NCBI RefSeq assembly: GCF_000515395.1
Contig: NZ_KI911782.1
Coordinates: 3,656,606 to 3,720,605 of the forward strand
Source: Jiangella gansuensis DSM 44835
Lineage (GTDB): Bacteria > Actinomycetota > Actinomycetes > Jiangellales > Jiangellaceae
Reading direction: 5' to 3'
Length of the DNA stretch: 64,000 nt
Both the position numbers and the translations under genes were made by a program. The stretch's first letter is position 1; the number at the start of each line of letters is the position of its first letter. The notes below the pieces were generated by a model. That model was not told the DNA's origin. It saw nothing but the letters and a program-made list of their open reading frames with translations, and made no database searches. Below are positions 1 through 7,396 of this stretch, piece by piece.

Positions 1-2
1 CC

Positions 3-458
3 GTCGAGACCCTCACCGAGGTGGGTGTCGACGAGATCCTGCCGTGGTCCGCGCAGCGCTGCATGGTGCGGTGGACGGGCGAGCGCGGCGAGAAGTCGCT
101 GCGACGCTGGCGGTCCACGGCGCGCGAGGCGGCCAAGCAGGCACGCCGGGCCTGGCTGCCGTCCGTCGGCGACGTGACGACGACGCCGGCACTCGCCACG
201 CGGGTCCGAGACGCCGCGCTGGCCGTCGTTCTGCACGAGGAGGCGACCGCGCCGCTGGCGTCCGTCGACCTTCCCGACGACGGCGACATCCTACTGGTGG
301 TGGGCCCGGAGGGCGGGGTGACGCCGGAGGAGATCGAGACGTTTGAGGCCGCCGGCGCCGTCACTGTCCGGATGGGACCCACGGTGCTGCGGACGTCCAC
401 CGCCGGGACGGTGGCCGCCGGCATCCTGCTCGCCCGCACCCCACGCTGGCTCCCATGA
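3..458 (+). CDS. rsmE: 16S rRNA (uracil-1498-N3)-methyltransferase RsmE, 5' truncated by window edge
   Basis: The C-terminal about 150 residues of RsmE, a SPOUT-fold enzyme that methylates U1498 of 16S rRNA with S-adenosylmethionine. The reading frame is open from base 3, so the N-terminal PUA-like domain lies outside the window. Visible family motifs are ELGVDEI-like TEVGVDEILP near the start, the knot motif GPEGGVTPEEIETF and the closing motif GPTVLRTSTAGTVAAGILLA, which forms the cofactor pocket. It runs to the TGA at 456-458, inside the left arm of a long hairpin. In actinobacteria rsmE commonly precedes the HIT/phoH/ybeY genes; here three minus-strand genes separate them. Family assignment is secure. 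Confidence 0.93.
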   Translation, partial: VETLTEVGVDEILPWSAQRCMVRWTGERGEKSLRRWRSTAREAAKQARRAWLPSVGDVTTTPALATRVRDAALAVVLHEEATAPLASVDLPDDGDILLVVGPEGGVTPEEIETFEAAGAVTVRMGPTVLRTSTAGTVAAGILLARTPRWLP

Positions 459-508
459 TCATGTTCCCTCGCGGACCCTAAAGCGACCGCGAGGGAACAT
501 GATCATGG
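453..508. terminator. 22-bp-arm perfect hairpin between convergent genes
   Basis: Perfect inverted repeat with arms 453-474 and 487-508 and a 12-nt loop, lying exactly between the stop codons of rsmE (+) and the GerMN gene (-). It is well placed as a bidirectional terminator, although neither side has a U-tract. The inner 19 bp of each arm (TGATCATGTTCCCTCGCGG) recur exactly at 49139-49187 with a different loop, so this is also a member of a dispersed repeat family. Confidence 0.75.
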
Positions 509-1576
509 TCACTCGACGGTGAAGGTGCGCGAGTCGCTCATCGGGGGACGGCCCTCGCCGCCGGACACGTCCTCCTCGGTGATCACGACCTCATAGGTCC
601 CCGGCTCCAGCTCGACCTCGAACTGGAACTCCGCGAACGTGCAGCACTCGGCGGCCGTGGTGGCACCCTGCTCGACTACCTCGCCGTCGCGGCGGACCTC
701 CCACGGCACGTTGGCCTCGAACGTCGCCGCCTCGCCCATGACGGCGACGGGGCTGGTGACCGTGGCGCCCTCGGCCGGCTCGTTGAGCTGCATCAGCTGC
801 CGGACCTCCAGCGGGTCGGCGCGGCCGACCGGCTCGGCGAGCGACACCCCGTCCAGGGCGTCGACCGGCTGGCCCTCGACCGTGATGCGCACCGGCAGCG
901 AACCGTCCTGACCGCTGCTCGCCGCCGCGGCCGTCGCGGTGTAGACGACCTGCTGTACGGCCAGCTCGGCCGCCGAGGGCTCGGTGTCACCGGCGGTGAC
1001 CTCCGGCAGGGCGGTGAGGTCGACGGTGATGACGTCGACGCCCACCTCGGCGGAGCGGACCAGGTCCGGCTGCCACAGGCTCGAATAGTCGGGATCGGCC
1101 GGGTCGGCCAGCTGGCGCAGCGCGGCGAGCACCGGCGGGTCGGCGGTTTCGACCGTCTGGAACTCCCGTGCCAGCCGGGGGCCTGCGCCGGAATCGGCGA
1201 CGAAATAGACCGGCAGCGAGAGCGTCTCGACCGGCCCCGTCGATGGTGGCTCGCTCGGCGGCGTGGTCTGGTCGCCACCTGGCGGCGTCGGCGACCCGGA
1301 GCCGTCGGCGGGGGTGCGTGACGGCGACGACGTGGTGGAGGCGATGGGGTCGTCGGAGCCGTCCAGGGCCATGACGCCGCCGACCAGCACCGCCACGGCC
1401 ACCGCCGTCGCCGCGGCCAGGCCCAGCAGCACCGGCCGGCGCCACAGCGGCACGTCCTTCGTGCGCCGGCGGATCTGCGCCAGCCCGTCCGGTCCCGGCT
1501 CGACGTGTTCGGCCGCCCGGTTCAGGGCGGCGTGGAGGCGCTGTTCCTCAGGTGTCCAGTCCTCGGGGGTGTTCAT
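509..1576 (-). CDS. Membrane-anchored GerMN/Gmad2 domain protein, partner of the SigE-family sigma factor
   Basis: 355-residue protein. Residues 1-45 are a charged cytoplasmic segment, followed by one membrane helix (about 48-70, LLGLAAATAVAVAVLVGGVM). A Ser/Pro/Thr-rich linker (75-120) leads to a GerMN domain (about 122-250, LPVYFVADSGAG onward) and a C-terminal immunoglobulin-like Gmad2 domain (about 265-350). The start is the ATG at 1576 because it follows GAGGAGG; the frame is open further upstream but overlaps the sigma gene. It lies 10 bp downstream of the sigma factor gene and is almost certainly co-transcribed. By position and topology (short cytoplasmic head, single helix, extracellular sensor domains) it could act as the anti-sigma or sensor component. 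That role is inference, since no classic zinc anti-sigma motif is visible. Confidence 0.72.
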   Translation of the reverse strand: MNTPEDWTPEEQRLHAALNRAAEHVEPGPDGLAQIRRRTKDVPLWRRPVLLGLAAATAVAVAVLVGGVMALDGSDDPIASTTSSPSRTPADGSGSPTPPGGDQTTPPSEPPSTGPVETLSLPVYFVADSGAGPRLAREFQTVETADPPVLAALRQLADPADPDYSSLWQPDLVRSAEVGVDVITVDLTALPEVTAGDTEPSAAELAVQQVVYTATAAAASSGQDGSLPVRITVEGQPVDALDGVSLAEPVGRADPLEVRQLMQLNEPAEGATVTSPVAVMGEAATFEANVPWEVRRDGEVVEQGATTAAECCTFAEFQFEVELEPGTYEVVITEEDVSGGEGRPPMSDSRTFTVE

Positions 1577-1586
1577 GGTTGCCTCC

Positions 1587-2099
1587 TCACGACCACTCGG
1601 CGAGCGCTGCGCGCAGTCCGGCCATGCCGCGGGAGGCATGGCTCTTCACCGCTCCGTTGCTGATCTTCATCGCCCTCGCGATCTCCGATTCGGACAGGCC
1701 GCCGTAGTACCGCAGGACCAGCGCCTCGCGCTGGCGGTCCGGCAGCTCCCGTAGGGCGTCGACGACGGCGGACGTGGCGGCGTCGAGGACGGCGTGGTGC
1801 TCGGCGCTGGGTTCGTGGACCGGGGGGTCAGCCGGATGCCGGGCCGCGACCCCACGCCGTCGCTGGATCGAGCGGCAGCCGTGCACCACGGAGGTGCGCA
1901 GGTACCCCACCGCCGCGGCCGGGTCGCGCAGCCGGCGCCAGCGGCGGTGCAACGCCACGAAAGCGTCCTGCACGACCTCCTCGGCGACGGCGTGGTCGCC
2001 CTGGAGCAGCGTCGCGAGCCGGACGAGGCGCACGTAGTGAGCTGCGTAGAGCTCCGTGATCGCTTCGTCGGCGCCGGACTCGGTCCTGTCCTCCACCAC
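1587..2099 (-). CDS. SigE-family ECF RNA polymerase sigma factor
   Basis: 170-residue sigma-70 family protein with region 2 (about 15-75, including LYAAHYVRLVRLATLL and the EVVQDAFVALHRRW core) and region 4 (about 110-165, LRELPDRQREALVLRYYGG followed by the helix-turn-helix SESEIARAMKISNGAVKSH). This length and these motifs match the actinobacterial SigE-family (SigM/ECF-like) group. It directs RNA polymerase to stress or envelope promoters in other species; the target here is unknown. The start is GTG at 2099, immediately followed by a second GTG. It is the first gene of a two-gene unit with the GerMN protein, preceded on the same strand by the LCP gene. Confidence 0.88.
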   Translation of the reverse strand: MVEDRTESGADEAITELYAAHYVRLVRLATLLQGDHAVAEEVVQDAFVALHRRWRRLRDPAAAVGYLRTSVVHGCRSIQRRRGVAARHPADPPVHEPSAEHHAVLDAATSAVVDALRELPDRQREALVLRYYGGLSESEIARAMKISNGAVKSHASRGMAGLRAALAEWS

Positions 2100-2110
2100 A
2101 TACCCCTAGT

Positions 2111-2137
2111 GACGCGTTGCCGGCCGTGTTGGTTTAC
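2111..2137 (-). promoter_or_regulatory. Candidate ECF-type promoter of the sigma factor gene
   Basis: On the minus strand an AAC (2134-2132) and a CGTC (2114-2111) are separated by 17 bp, the arrangement recognised by many ECF sigma factors. Transcription would begin a few bases before the GTG start at 2099, giving a nearly leaderless mRNA. This suggests, without proving it, that the sigma factor drives its own gene. The remainder of the 197-bp gap up to the LCP stop codon shows nothing else recognisable. Confidence 0.35.
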
Positions 2138-2296
2138 CGGCCGGCGCCGTTCCCCGATGCGGGCCACAACCGTAGGCGATCGCGGGGACGATCTTCAGGC
2201 GAACGGAGCCATCACCGGGTTTGTCCTCGCCTCAGGCGGCAAGCATTCCTGGGGGAGCGTGAGTACCCATGGTGGACGTGATCATTTCCGACGGGG

Positions 2297-3358
2297 TCAG
2301 CGGACGTCGTCGCCGGTCACCAGTTCCGGGTTCGCGGCCAGGAAGGCGTCCATGTCGTCGGCGGTCAGGGCGGTCCACAGCTGGCCGGCACGTTCCTCGT
2401 CGTACACCACGATGCTCTGCGACCCGGCCATGCCGGTGCCGTCGGTGGGCACCGTCAGGAACGTCATGTCGTTGGCGCGCAGGCCGTTCATCGACAGCCC
2501 GAGCTCGACCATGCCGAACGCGGACAGTTCGTCGTCGACCCGGGCGGCCTGGCCGATGGCGCCGGCGATGCCGTTGACCTTGCCTGGGCTGGTGAGGGTC
2601 CCGGACGAGATCAGCTCGGTCATCAGCGCGCGGAGGTAGTTCTGCTGCCGCTTGACCCGGTCGAAGTCGCCGCCGGGCAGGTCCTTGCGGTCGCGCACGT
2701 ACTGCAGGGCCGTCGCGCCGTCGAGGGTGTGCTCGCCCGCCGCCAGGGTGGTGCCGTCGGCCAGGACCGTCTCGTCGTCGAACGTCATGGTGACGCCGCC
2801 CAGCTCGTCGGTGAGTGCCTCGAAGCCGTTCCAGTCGATCAGTGCGAGGTGATCGACGCGGATGCCGGTGAGCTGCTCGACGGTTTGCACGAACAGCGCC
2901 GGCCCGCCGAACGAGTACGCGGCGTTGATCTTGTTCTGCCCGTGGCCGGGGACGTCGATGTAGGTGTCTCGCGGGATGGAGACGAGGTAGCCGCGGTCCC
3001 GGCCCTCGGGGAAGTGCGCCAGCATGATGGTGTCGGTGCGGGCGGCACCGGGCTCGTAGACGTCCACCTTGTCCTCGCCGTCCAGGCCGCCGAGCAGGAA
3101 GGTGATGCTGTCGCCGGGCGCGTCGGCCGGCCGCTGGTCCTCGGGGATGTCGAACGCGTCCGGGATGCGCTCGATGTTGGACGACAGCCGGTTGACGAAC
3201 CAGAACGCGCCGCCGGCGACGGCGAGGATGAGGACCAGCAGCGTGACGAGCACGCCGATGAGGATGCGCCGGTTGCGGCGGCGGCGCGGCCGGTCGTCCG
3301 CGGGAGGGGTGGTGCCCGCGGGGTCGCCGGGCTCGTGATCGACGGTCGGGTTCGACAT
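2297..3358 (-). CDS. LytR-CpsA-Psr (LCP) family cell-wall glycopolymer ligase
   Basis: 353-residue membrane protein with a short Arg-rich cytoplasmic tail (about 20-30), one membrane helix (31-53, ILIGVLVTLLVLILAVAGG) and an extracellular LCP domain (about 85-260). Hallmarks are DSITFLLGG, ARTDTIMLAHF, YLVSIPRDTYIDVPGHGQNKINAAYSFGG and LQYVRDRKDLPGGDFDRVKRQQ; the Asp/Arg residues bind the pyrophosphate of the polyprenyl-linked donor. Family members transfer anionic polymers or arabinogalactan from lipid carriers to peptidoglycan. The start is ATG 3358, preceded by a weak CTGGAG; the much longer upstream open frame runs antisense to the HIT gene and is not used. It is divergent from the HIT gene. 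Exact polymer unknown. Confidence 0.88.
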   Translation of the reverse strand: MSNPTVDHEPGDPAGTTPPADDRPRRRRNRRILIGVLVTLLVLILAVAGGAFWFVNRLSSNIERIPDAFDIPEDQRPADAPGDSITFLLGGLDGEDKVDVYEPGAARTDTIMLAHFPEGRDRGYLVSIPRDTYIDVPGHGQNKINAAYSFGGPALFVQTVEQLTGIRVDHLALIDWNGFEALTDELGGVTMTFDDETVLADGTTLAAGEHTLDGATALQYVRDRKDLPGGDFDRVKRQQNYLRALMTELISSGTLTSPGKVNGIAGAIGQAARVDDELSAFGMVELGLSMNGLRANDMTFLTVPTDGTGMAGSQSIVVYDEERAGQLWTALTADDMDAFLAANPELVTGDDVR

Positions 3359-3523
3359 GGCTCCAGAGAGTACGGTTCGGGGCTGGGACGAGGCCGGAGG
3401 ACACCCCAGCCCGTGGCGCCTCCACTGTGATGACGCCCCGAGCGGCGACCGGGTTGCGCCGGATTCTCGCGGCCGCGGCCCGTACCATCCGACGTACCCG
3501 AGATCCCGCGACGCGGAGGCATT

Positions 3524-3871
3524 GTGAGCCCAGACCCGGACTGCCTGTTCTGCAAGATCGTCGCCGGTGCCGTGCCGGCCACCGTGGTGCTCGAGACGAG
3601 GCGGACGCTCGCCTTCCGCGACATCTCGCCGCAGGCGCCCACGCACGTGCTGGTCATCCCGCGCGATCACCACCGGGACGTCGCCGAACTGGCCGATGCG
3701 TCCCCGGAGACGCTGGCCGAGCTGGTCGACACCGCGCGGGCGGTGGCCGCCGACGAGGGAATCGACGCGTACCGGCTGGTGTTCAACACCGGGGCGCAAG
3801 CCGGTCAGTCCGTGTTCCACGTGCACGGTCACGTGTTGGGCGGGCGCGCCATGACGTGGCCGCCCGGCTGA
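3524..3871 (+). CDS. HIT-family (HINT-like) nucleotide hydrolase
   Basis: 115-residue histidine-triad protein. The N-terminal CLFCKIVAGAVPATVV, the middle HVLVIPRDHHRDVAEL and the C-terminal catalytic triad HVHGHVLGG define a branch I HINT-type enzyme that hydrolyses AMP-linked phosphoramidates. Length matches the family. GTG at 3524 follows GCGGAGG. It stands upstream of phoH as in many actinobacteria, though a 150-bp gap with its own promoter-like element separates them. Confidence 0.9.
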   Translation: MSPDPDCLFCKIVAGAVPATVVLETRRTLAFRDISPQAPTHVLVIPRDHHRDVAELADASPETLAELVDTARAVAADEGIDAYRLVFNTGAQAGQSVFHVHGHVLGGRAMTWPPG

Positions 3872-3925
3872 GCGAACCCGCGGCCGTGCCTTGCGGCCCG
3901 AAAGCAAGCCCACCGAAAAACAGGG

Positions 3926-3953
3926 CTGACCTGTCGGTGGACACGGGTAGCAT
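3926..3953 (+). promoter_or_regulatory. Candidate sigma-A-type promoter for phoH operon
   Basis: CTGACC (3926-3931) and TAGCAT (3948-3953) are separated by 16 bp, resembling -35 and -10 elements. Between here and the phoH start lies an AAAGAAGG tract at 3987-3994 that is too far (27 nt) from the ATG to serve as a normal ribosome binding site. Confidence 0.4.
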
Positions 3954-4021
3954 GACAGGAACCGTCAGCGCAGCACTCCGAGACCGAAAGAAGGCGTGAA
4001 CAGGCCCCGCGTGGCCGACCC

Positions 4022-5056
4022 ATGACGAAGACAGAACAGGCCGAACAGCAGGCCGCCCAGCACACGATCGTCATCCCGTCGAGCATCTCCATGGTGAGCT
4101 TGCTCGGCTCCGGTGACGAACTGATCAGGGTCGTCGAGGCGTCGTTCCCCGGCGTGGACATCCACGTGCGCGGCAACCAGATCACCATGACCGGCGTACC
4201 GGGCGACATGGCCGAGGCCGAGGCCGCCATCGACGAGATGGTGGCGGTGCTGCGCACCGGTCAGGGCCTCACCCCGGAAGCGGTCGAGCGCACGGTCTCC
4301 ATGCTGCGCTCACGCACCAGTGAGCGCCCGGCCGACGTGCTGACCGCGAACATCCTGTCCAACCGCGGTCGCACCATCCGGCCCAAGACGCTCAATCAGA
4401 AGCGTTACGTGGACGCGATCGACCGGCACACGGTCATCTTCGGCATCGGCCCGGCAGGCACCGGCAAGACGTACCTCGCCGTCGCCAAGGCGGTGCAGGC
4501 ATTGCAGGCCAAGCAGGTCAGCCGCATCCTGCTCACCCGTCCCGCCATCGAGGCCGGCGAGCGGCTCGGTTTCCTTCCCGGCACGCTCTCGGAGAAGATC
4601 GACCCGTACCTGCGGCCGCTCTACGACGCCCTGCACGACATGATGGACCCGGCGTCCATACCGCGGCTCATGACCGAGGGCACCATCGAGGTCGCACCGC
4701 TGGCATACATGCGCGGCCGCACGCTCAACGACGCGTTCGTCATCCTCGACGAGGCGCAGAACACCTCGGCCGAGCAGATGAAGATGTTCCTCACCAGGTT
4801 GGGCTTCGGGTCGAAGATGGTCGTCACCGGCGACGTCACGCAGGTCGACCTCCCCGCCGGCACCACGAGCGGGCTGCGCGTCGTGCAGGAGATCCTCGAC
4901 GGCATTGAGGACGTGAACTTCTGCCGGCTGACCAGCCACGACGTGGTCCGGCACCGGCTGGTGGGCGACATCGTCGACGCATACACCCGCTACGACGCCG
5001 CGCAGGAGGCGGCGCAGGGCAACGGGCGGTCGCGCGTTCCCGGCCGGCGCTCGTGA
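4022..5056 (+). CDS. phoH: PhoH-family ATPase/RNA helicase-like protein
   Basis: 344-residue PhoH-type P-loop NTPase. The N-terminal 1-110 contain a KH-like RNA-binding segment ([32 protein letters not shown]). The ATPase core begins at [13 protein letters not shown], with Walker A GPAGTGKT (about 143-150), the motif [15 protein letters not shown], Walker B VILDEAQN (about 240) and sensor [10 protein letters not shown]. It probably acts in RNA metabolism together with YbeY, whose gene overlaps it by 4 bp (GTGA). The start is ATG 4022, the only in-frame initiator before the conserved N-terminus; it lacks a close Shine-Dalgarno sequence. Family assignment is secure, the precise RNA substrate is not known. 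Confidence 0.92.
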   Translation: MTKTEQAEQQAAQHTIVIPSSISMVSLLGSGDELIRVVEASFPGVDIHVRGNQITMTGVPGDMAEAEAAIDEMVAVLRTGQGLTPEAVERTVSMLRSRTSERPADVLTANILSNRGRTIRPKTLNQKRYVDAIDRHTVIFGIGPAGTGKTYLAVAKAVQALQAKQVSRILLTRPAIEAGERLGFLPGTLSEKIDPYLRPLYDALHDMMDPASIPRLMTEGTIEVAPLAYMRGRTLNDAFVILDEAQNTSAEQMKMFLTRLGFGSKMVVTGDVTQVDLPAGTTSGLRVVQEILDGIEDVNFCRLTSHDVVRHRLVGDIVDAYTRYDAAQEAAQGNGRSRVPGRRS

Positions 5057-5514
5057 CCATCGAAGTCAACAACGAGTCCGGGACCGAGATCGACGAGAAG
5101 ACCCTCTCCGACCTCGCCCGCTTCGTCCTCGACCACCAGCGCATCCATCGCGGCGCGGAGCTGGCCATCCTGCTGGTCGACACCGCCACCATGGAGCAAC
5201 TGCACGTGCAGTGGATGGACGAGCCCGGCCCGACGGACGTCCTGTCGTTCCCCATGGACGAGTTGCGGCCCACGCCGGACGACGCCGAGCCGGAGCCCGG
5301 CCTGCTGGGTGACGTCGTGCTCTGCCCCGACGTCGCCGCCACCCAGGCCAAGGCCGCCGGCCACAGCGCCGCCGAGGAGCTGGAGCTGCTGACGGCGCAC
5401 GGCATCCTGCATCTGCTCGGGTACGACCACGCCGAGCCGGAGGAGGAGAAGGAGATGTTCGGTCTGCAGAAGCAGCTGCTTACCGACTGGCGCAAGGCCC
5501 GAGGCGGCCGCTGA
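5053..5514 (+). CDS. ybeY: Endoribonuclease YbeY (rRNA maturation factor)
   Basis: 153-residue metallo-endoribonuclease required for 16S rRNA 3' maturation and ribosome quality control in other bacteria. The zinc-binding signature [11 protein letters not shown] is intact at about 116-126, preceded by the family motif [11 protein letters not shown] (about 60-70) and [14 protein letters not shown] at 5053 overlaps the phoH stop codon, so translation is probably coupled. Normal length, no anomaly. Confidence 0.95.
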   Translation: MTIEVNNESGTEIDEKTLSDLARFVLDHQRIHRGAELAILLVDTATMEQLHVQWMDEPGPTDVLSFPMDELRPTPDDAEPEPGLLGDVVLCPDVAATQAKAAGHSAAEELELLTAHGILHLLGYDHAEPEEEKEMFGLQKQLLTDWRKARGGR

Positions 5515-5551
5515 TGGTCGCCTCAGCCCGCTGGGGGGAAGGCTCGCCCCG

Positions 5552-6928
5552 ATGACGACGCACGATCTGCTCGTCGCCGTCCCGGTCCTGGCCGCCGACG
5601 GTTCCGGATCGGACGGGTGGGCCGGAGGTACCTCCATCGCCTGGCTGCTGGGTTCGGCGGCGGTCCTGGTCGTCCTCGCCGGGCTGATCGCGATGGCCGA
5701 GGCGGCGCTGTCCACCTTCTCCTACGCCCATGCCGAAGAGCTGCGGCGCGAGGGCCGGCGCGGGTCGACGGCCCTGAGCCGGGTCGCCGCCGACCCGGTG
5801 CCCGCGCTGAACACGGCACTGCTGCTGCGGATGCTCACCGAGATCGCCGCGGTGGTGCTGGTCGCGGTGGTCTGCGAGGAGTACTTCGACCCCTGGTGGC
5901 AGACCCTGCTCGTCGCGGCGGGCTCCATGGTGGTCGTGTCGTTCGTGGTCATCGGGGTCGCACCGCGCACTATCGGCCGCCAGCACGCCGACGGCGTCGC
6001 GCTCGCCTTCGCCGGGCCGCTGCAGAGCGTCACCCGGGTACTAGGCCCGATCCCACGGCTGCTGATCCTGCTCGGCAACGCCCTGACCCCGGGCAAGGGC
6101 TTCCGTGAAGGTCCGTTCGCCACCGAGGCCGAGCTGCGCGAGCTGGTCGACCTGGCCGAGGCCGGGCGCATCATCGAGTCCGGCGAACGGCAGATGATCC
6201 ATTCGGTGTTCGAGCTGGGCGACACCCTGGTGCGTGAGGTCATGGTGCCGCGCACCGACGTCGTGTTCATCGAGGCCGGCAAGACGCTGCGGCAGTTCCA
6301 GTCGCTGGCGCTGCGCAGCGGGTTCAGCCGCATCCCCGCGGTCGGCCCGGGCGGTCTCGACGACGTCGTCGGCATCGTCTACCTCAAGGACGTCGCCCGC
6401 CGGCTCTACGACAACCGCGACGCCGAGTCCGTCGAGCGGGTCGAGTCGGTGGTGCGCCCGGCGTTCTTCGTCCCCGACTCCAAGCCGGCCGACGACCTCC
6501 TGCGTGAGATGCAGGCCCAGCGCACCCACGTGGCCGTGGTGGTCGACGAGTACGGCGGCACCGCCGGCCTGGTCACCATCGAGGACATCCTCGAAGAGAT
6601 CGTCGGCGAGATCACCGACGAGTACGACGCCGACGAGGTCGGCGTCCAGACGCTCGACGAGGGAGTGGTCCGGGTCAGCTCGCGACTGCACGTTGACGAC
6701 CTCGGCGAACTGTTCGGCATCGAACTGTCCGACGACGACGTCGACACCGTCGGCGGTCTCATGGCCAAGCACCTCGGCCGGGTCCCCATTCCCGGCGCGG
6801 AGGTCGACGTCGCCGGGTTGCACCTGGTGGCCGAAGGTCCAGCGGGCCGCCGCAACCGCATCGGAACCGTCCGGGCCAGCCGGCGCGTTCAGGTCACCGA
6901 CACCCAGCCGCACGAGGAGCACGCGTGA
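5552..6928 (+). CDS. CNNM/CorC-HlyC family membrane protein with CBS pair
   Basis: 458-residue protein. A CNNM transmembrane domain (about 25-190; helices at [23 protein letters not shown] and [29 protein letters not shown]) is followed by a CBS pair (about 210-340; [42 protein letters not shown]) and a CorC_HlyC domain (about 355-440). Homologues are magnesium or cobalt efflux or resistance proteins, often annotated as hemolysins. ATG 5552 lies 37 bp after ybeY, in the conserved ybeY-corC-era order. Ion specificity cannot be read from the sequence. Confidence 0.9.
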   Translation: MTTHDLLVAVPVLAADGSGSDGWAGGTSIAWLLGSAAVLVVLAGLIAMAEAALSTFSYAHAEELRREGRRGSTALSRVAADPVPALNTALLLRMLTEIAAVVLVAVVCEEYFDPWWQTLLVAAGSMVVVSFVVIGVAPRTIGRQHADGVALAFAGPLQSVTRVLGPIPRLLILLGNALTPGKGFREGPFATEAELRELVDLAEAGRIIESGERQMIHSVFELGDTLVREVMVPRTDVVFIEAGKTLRQFQSLALRSGFSRIPAVGPGGLDDVVGIVYLKDVARRLYDNRDAESVERVESVVRPAFFVPDSKPADDLLREMQAQRTHVAVVVDEYGGTAGLVTIEDILEEIVGEITDEYDADEVGVQTLDEGVVRVSSRLHVDDLGELFGIELSDDDVDTVGGLMAKHLGRVPIPGAEVDVAGLHLVAEGPAGRRNRIGTVRASRRVQVTDTQPHEEHA

Positions 6929-7266
6929 GTGACGCACTGGATCCGGAAGACGCGAAGATCCTGACTCTGGCCAGGTCGGCCCGGGCCCGCGCCGGTGCGG
7001 CCGGCGGCGCGGCCGTCCGTGATCTCGACGGCCGCACCTACGCCGCAGCCGATGTCGTGTTGCCGTCGCTGCGGCTGACCGCATTGCAGGTCGCGGTCGC
7101 CAGCGCGGTGTCCAGCGGCGCCGTCGGCCTGGAGGCCGCGGCCGTCGTCACGGAGGCCGCCGCGGACGGCGTCGACGTGGCGGTGGCGGGTGATCTCGGC
7201 GGGCCGGGTGTCCCGGTGTTCGTGGCCGGGCCGGACGGCACGCCCGTAGCGACGGTTCGAACGTAG
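6925..7266 (+). CDS. Cytidine-deaminase-like protein lacking the zinc motifs
   Basis: 113-residue protein occupying the slot between the CorC-like gene and era, where actinobacteria carry a cytidine-deaminase-like gene. The N-terminal half (AKILTLARSARARAGAAGGAAVRDLDGRTYAAADV) fits the deaminase fold. The catalytic HAE is replaced by TALQ in LTALQVAVASAVSSGA, and no PCxxC follows, so zinc-dependent deamination is not expected. GTG 6925 overlaps the preceding stop by 4 bp. Probably a conserved non-catalytic relative rather than a recent pseudogene, because the frame is intact and its length fits the context. Confidence 0.7.
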   Translation: MSDALDPEDAKILTLARSARARAGAAGGAAVRDLDGRTYAAADVVLPSLRLTALQVAVASAVSSGAVGLEAAAVVTEAAADGVDVAVAGDLGGPGVPVFVAGPDGTPVATVRT

Positions 7267-7396
7267 ATATCAGCATCCGAGTGCGCTAACGTGCGGGCCG
7301 TCCCAGTCCGGCGATGTTCCGTACGTCCGGCCGCCTGAGGCGGGCGGTACCACTCGGCGTGACCGGCCGAGGCGACCGATCGAGACGGAGAGTCCA

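Noticed and set aside
3996-4025. Nine-codon upstream frame MNRPRVADP overlapping the phoH ATG
   Set aside because: The AAGAAGG tract lies only one base before its GTG, too close to work as a ribosome binding site; coincidence is likely.
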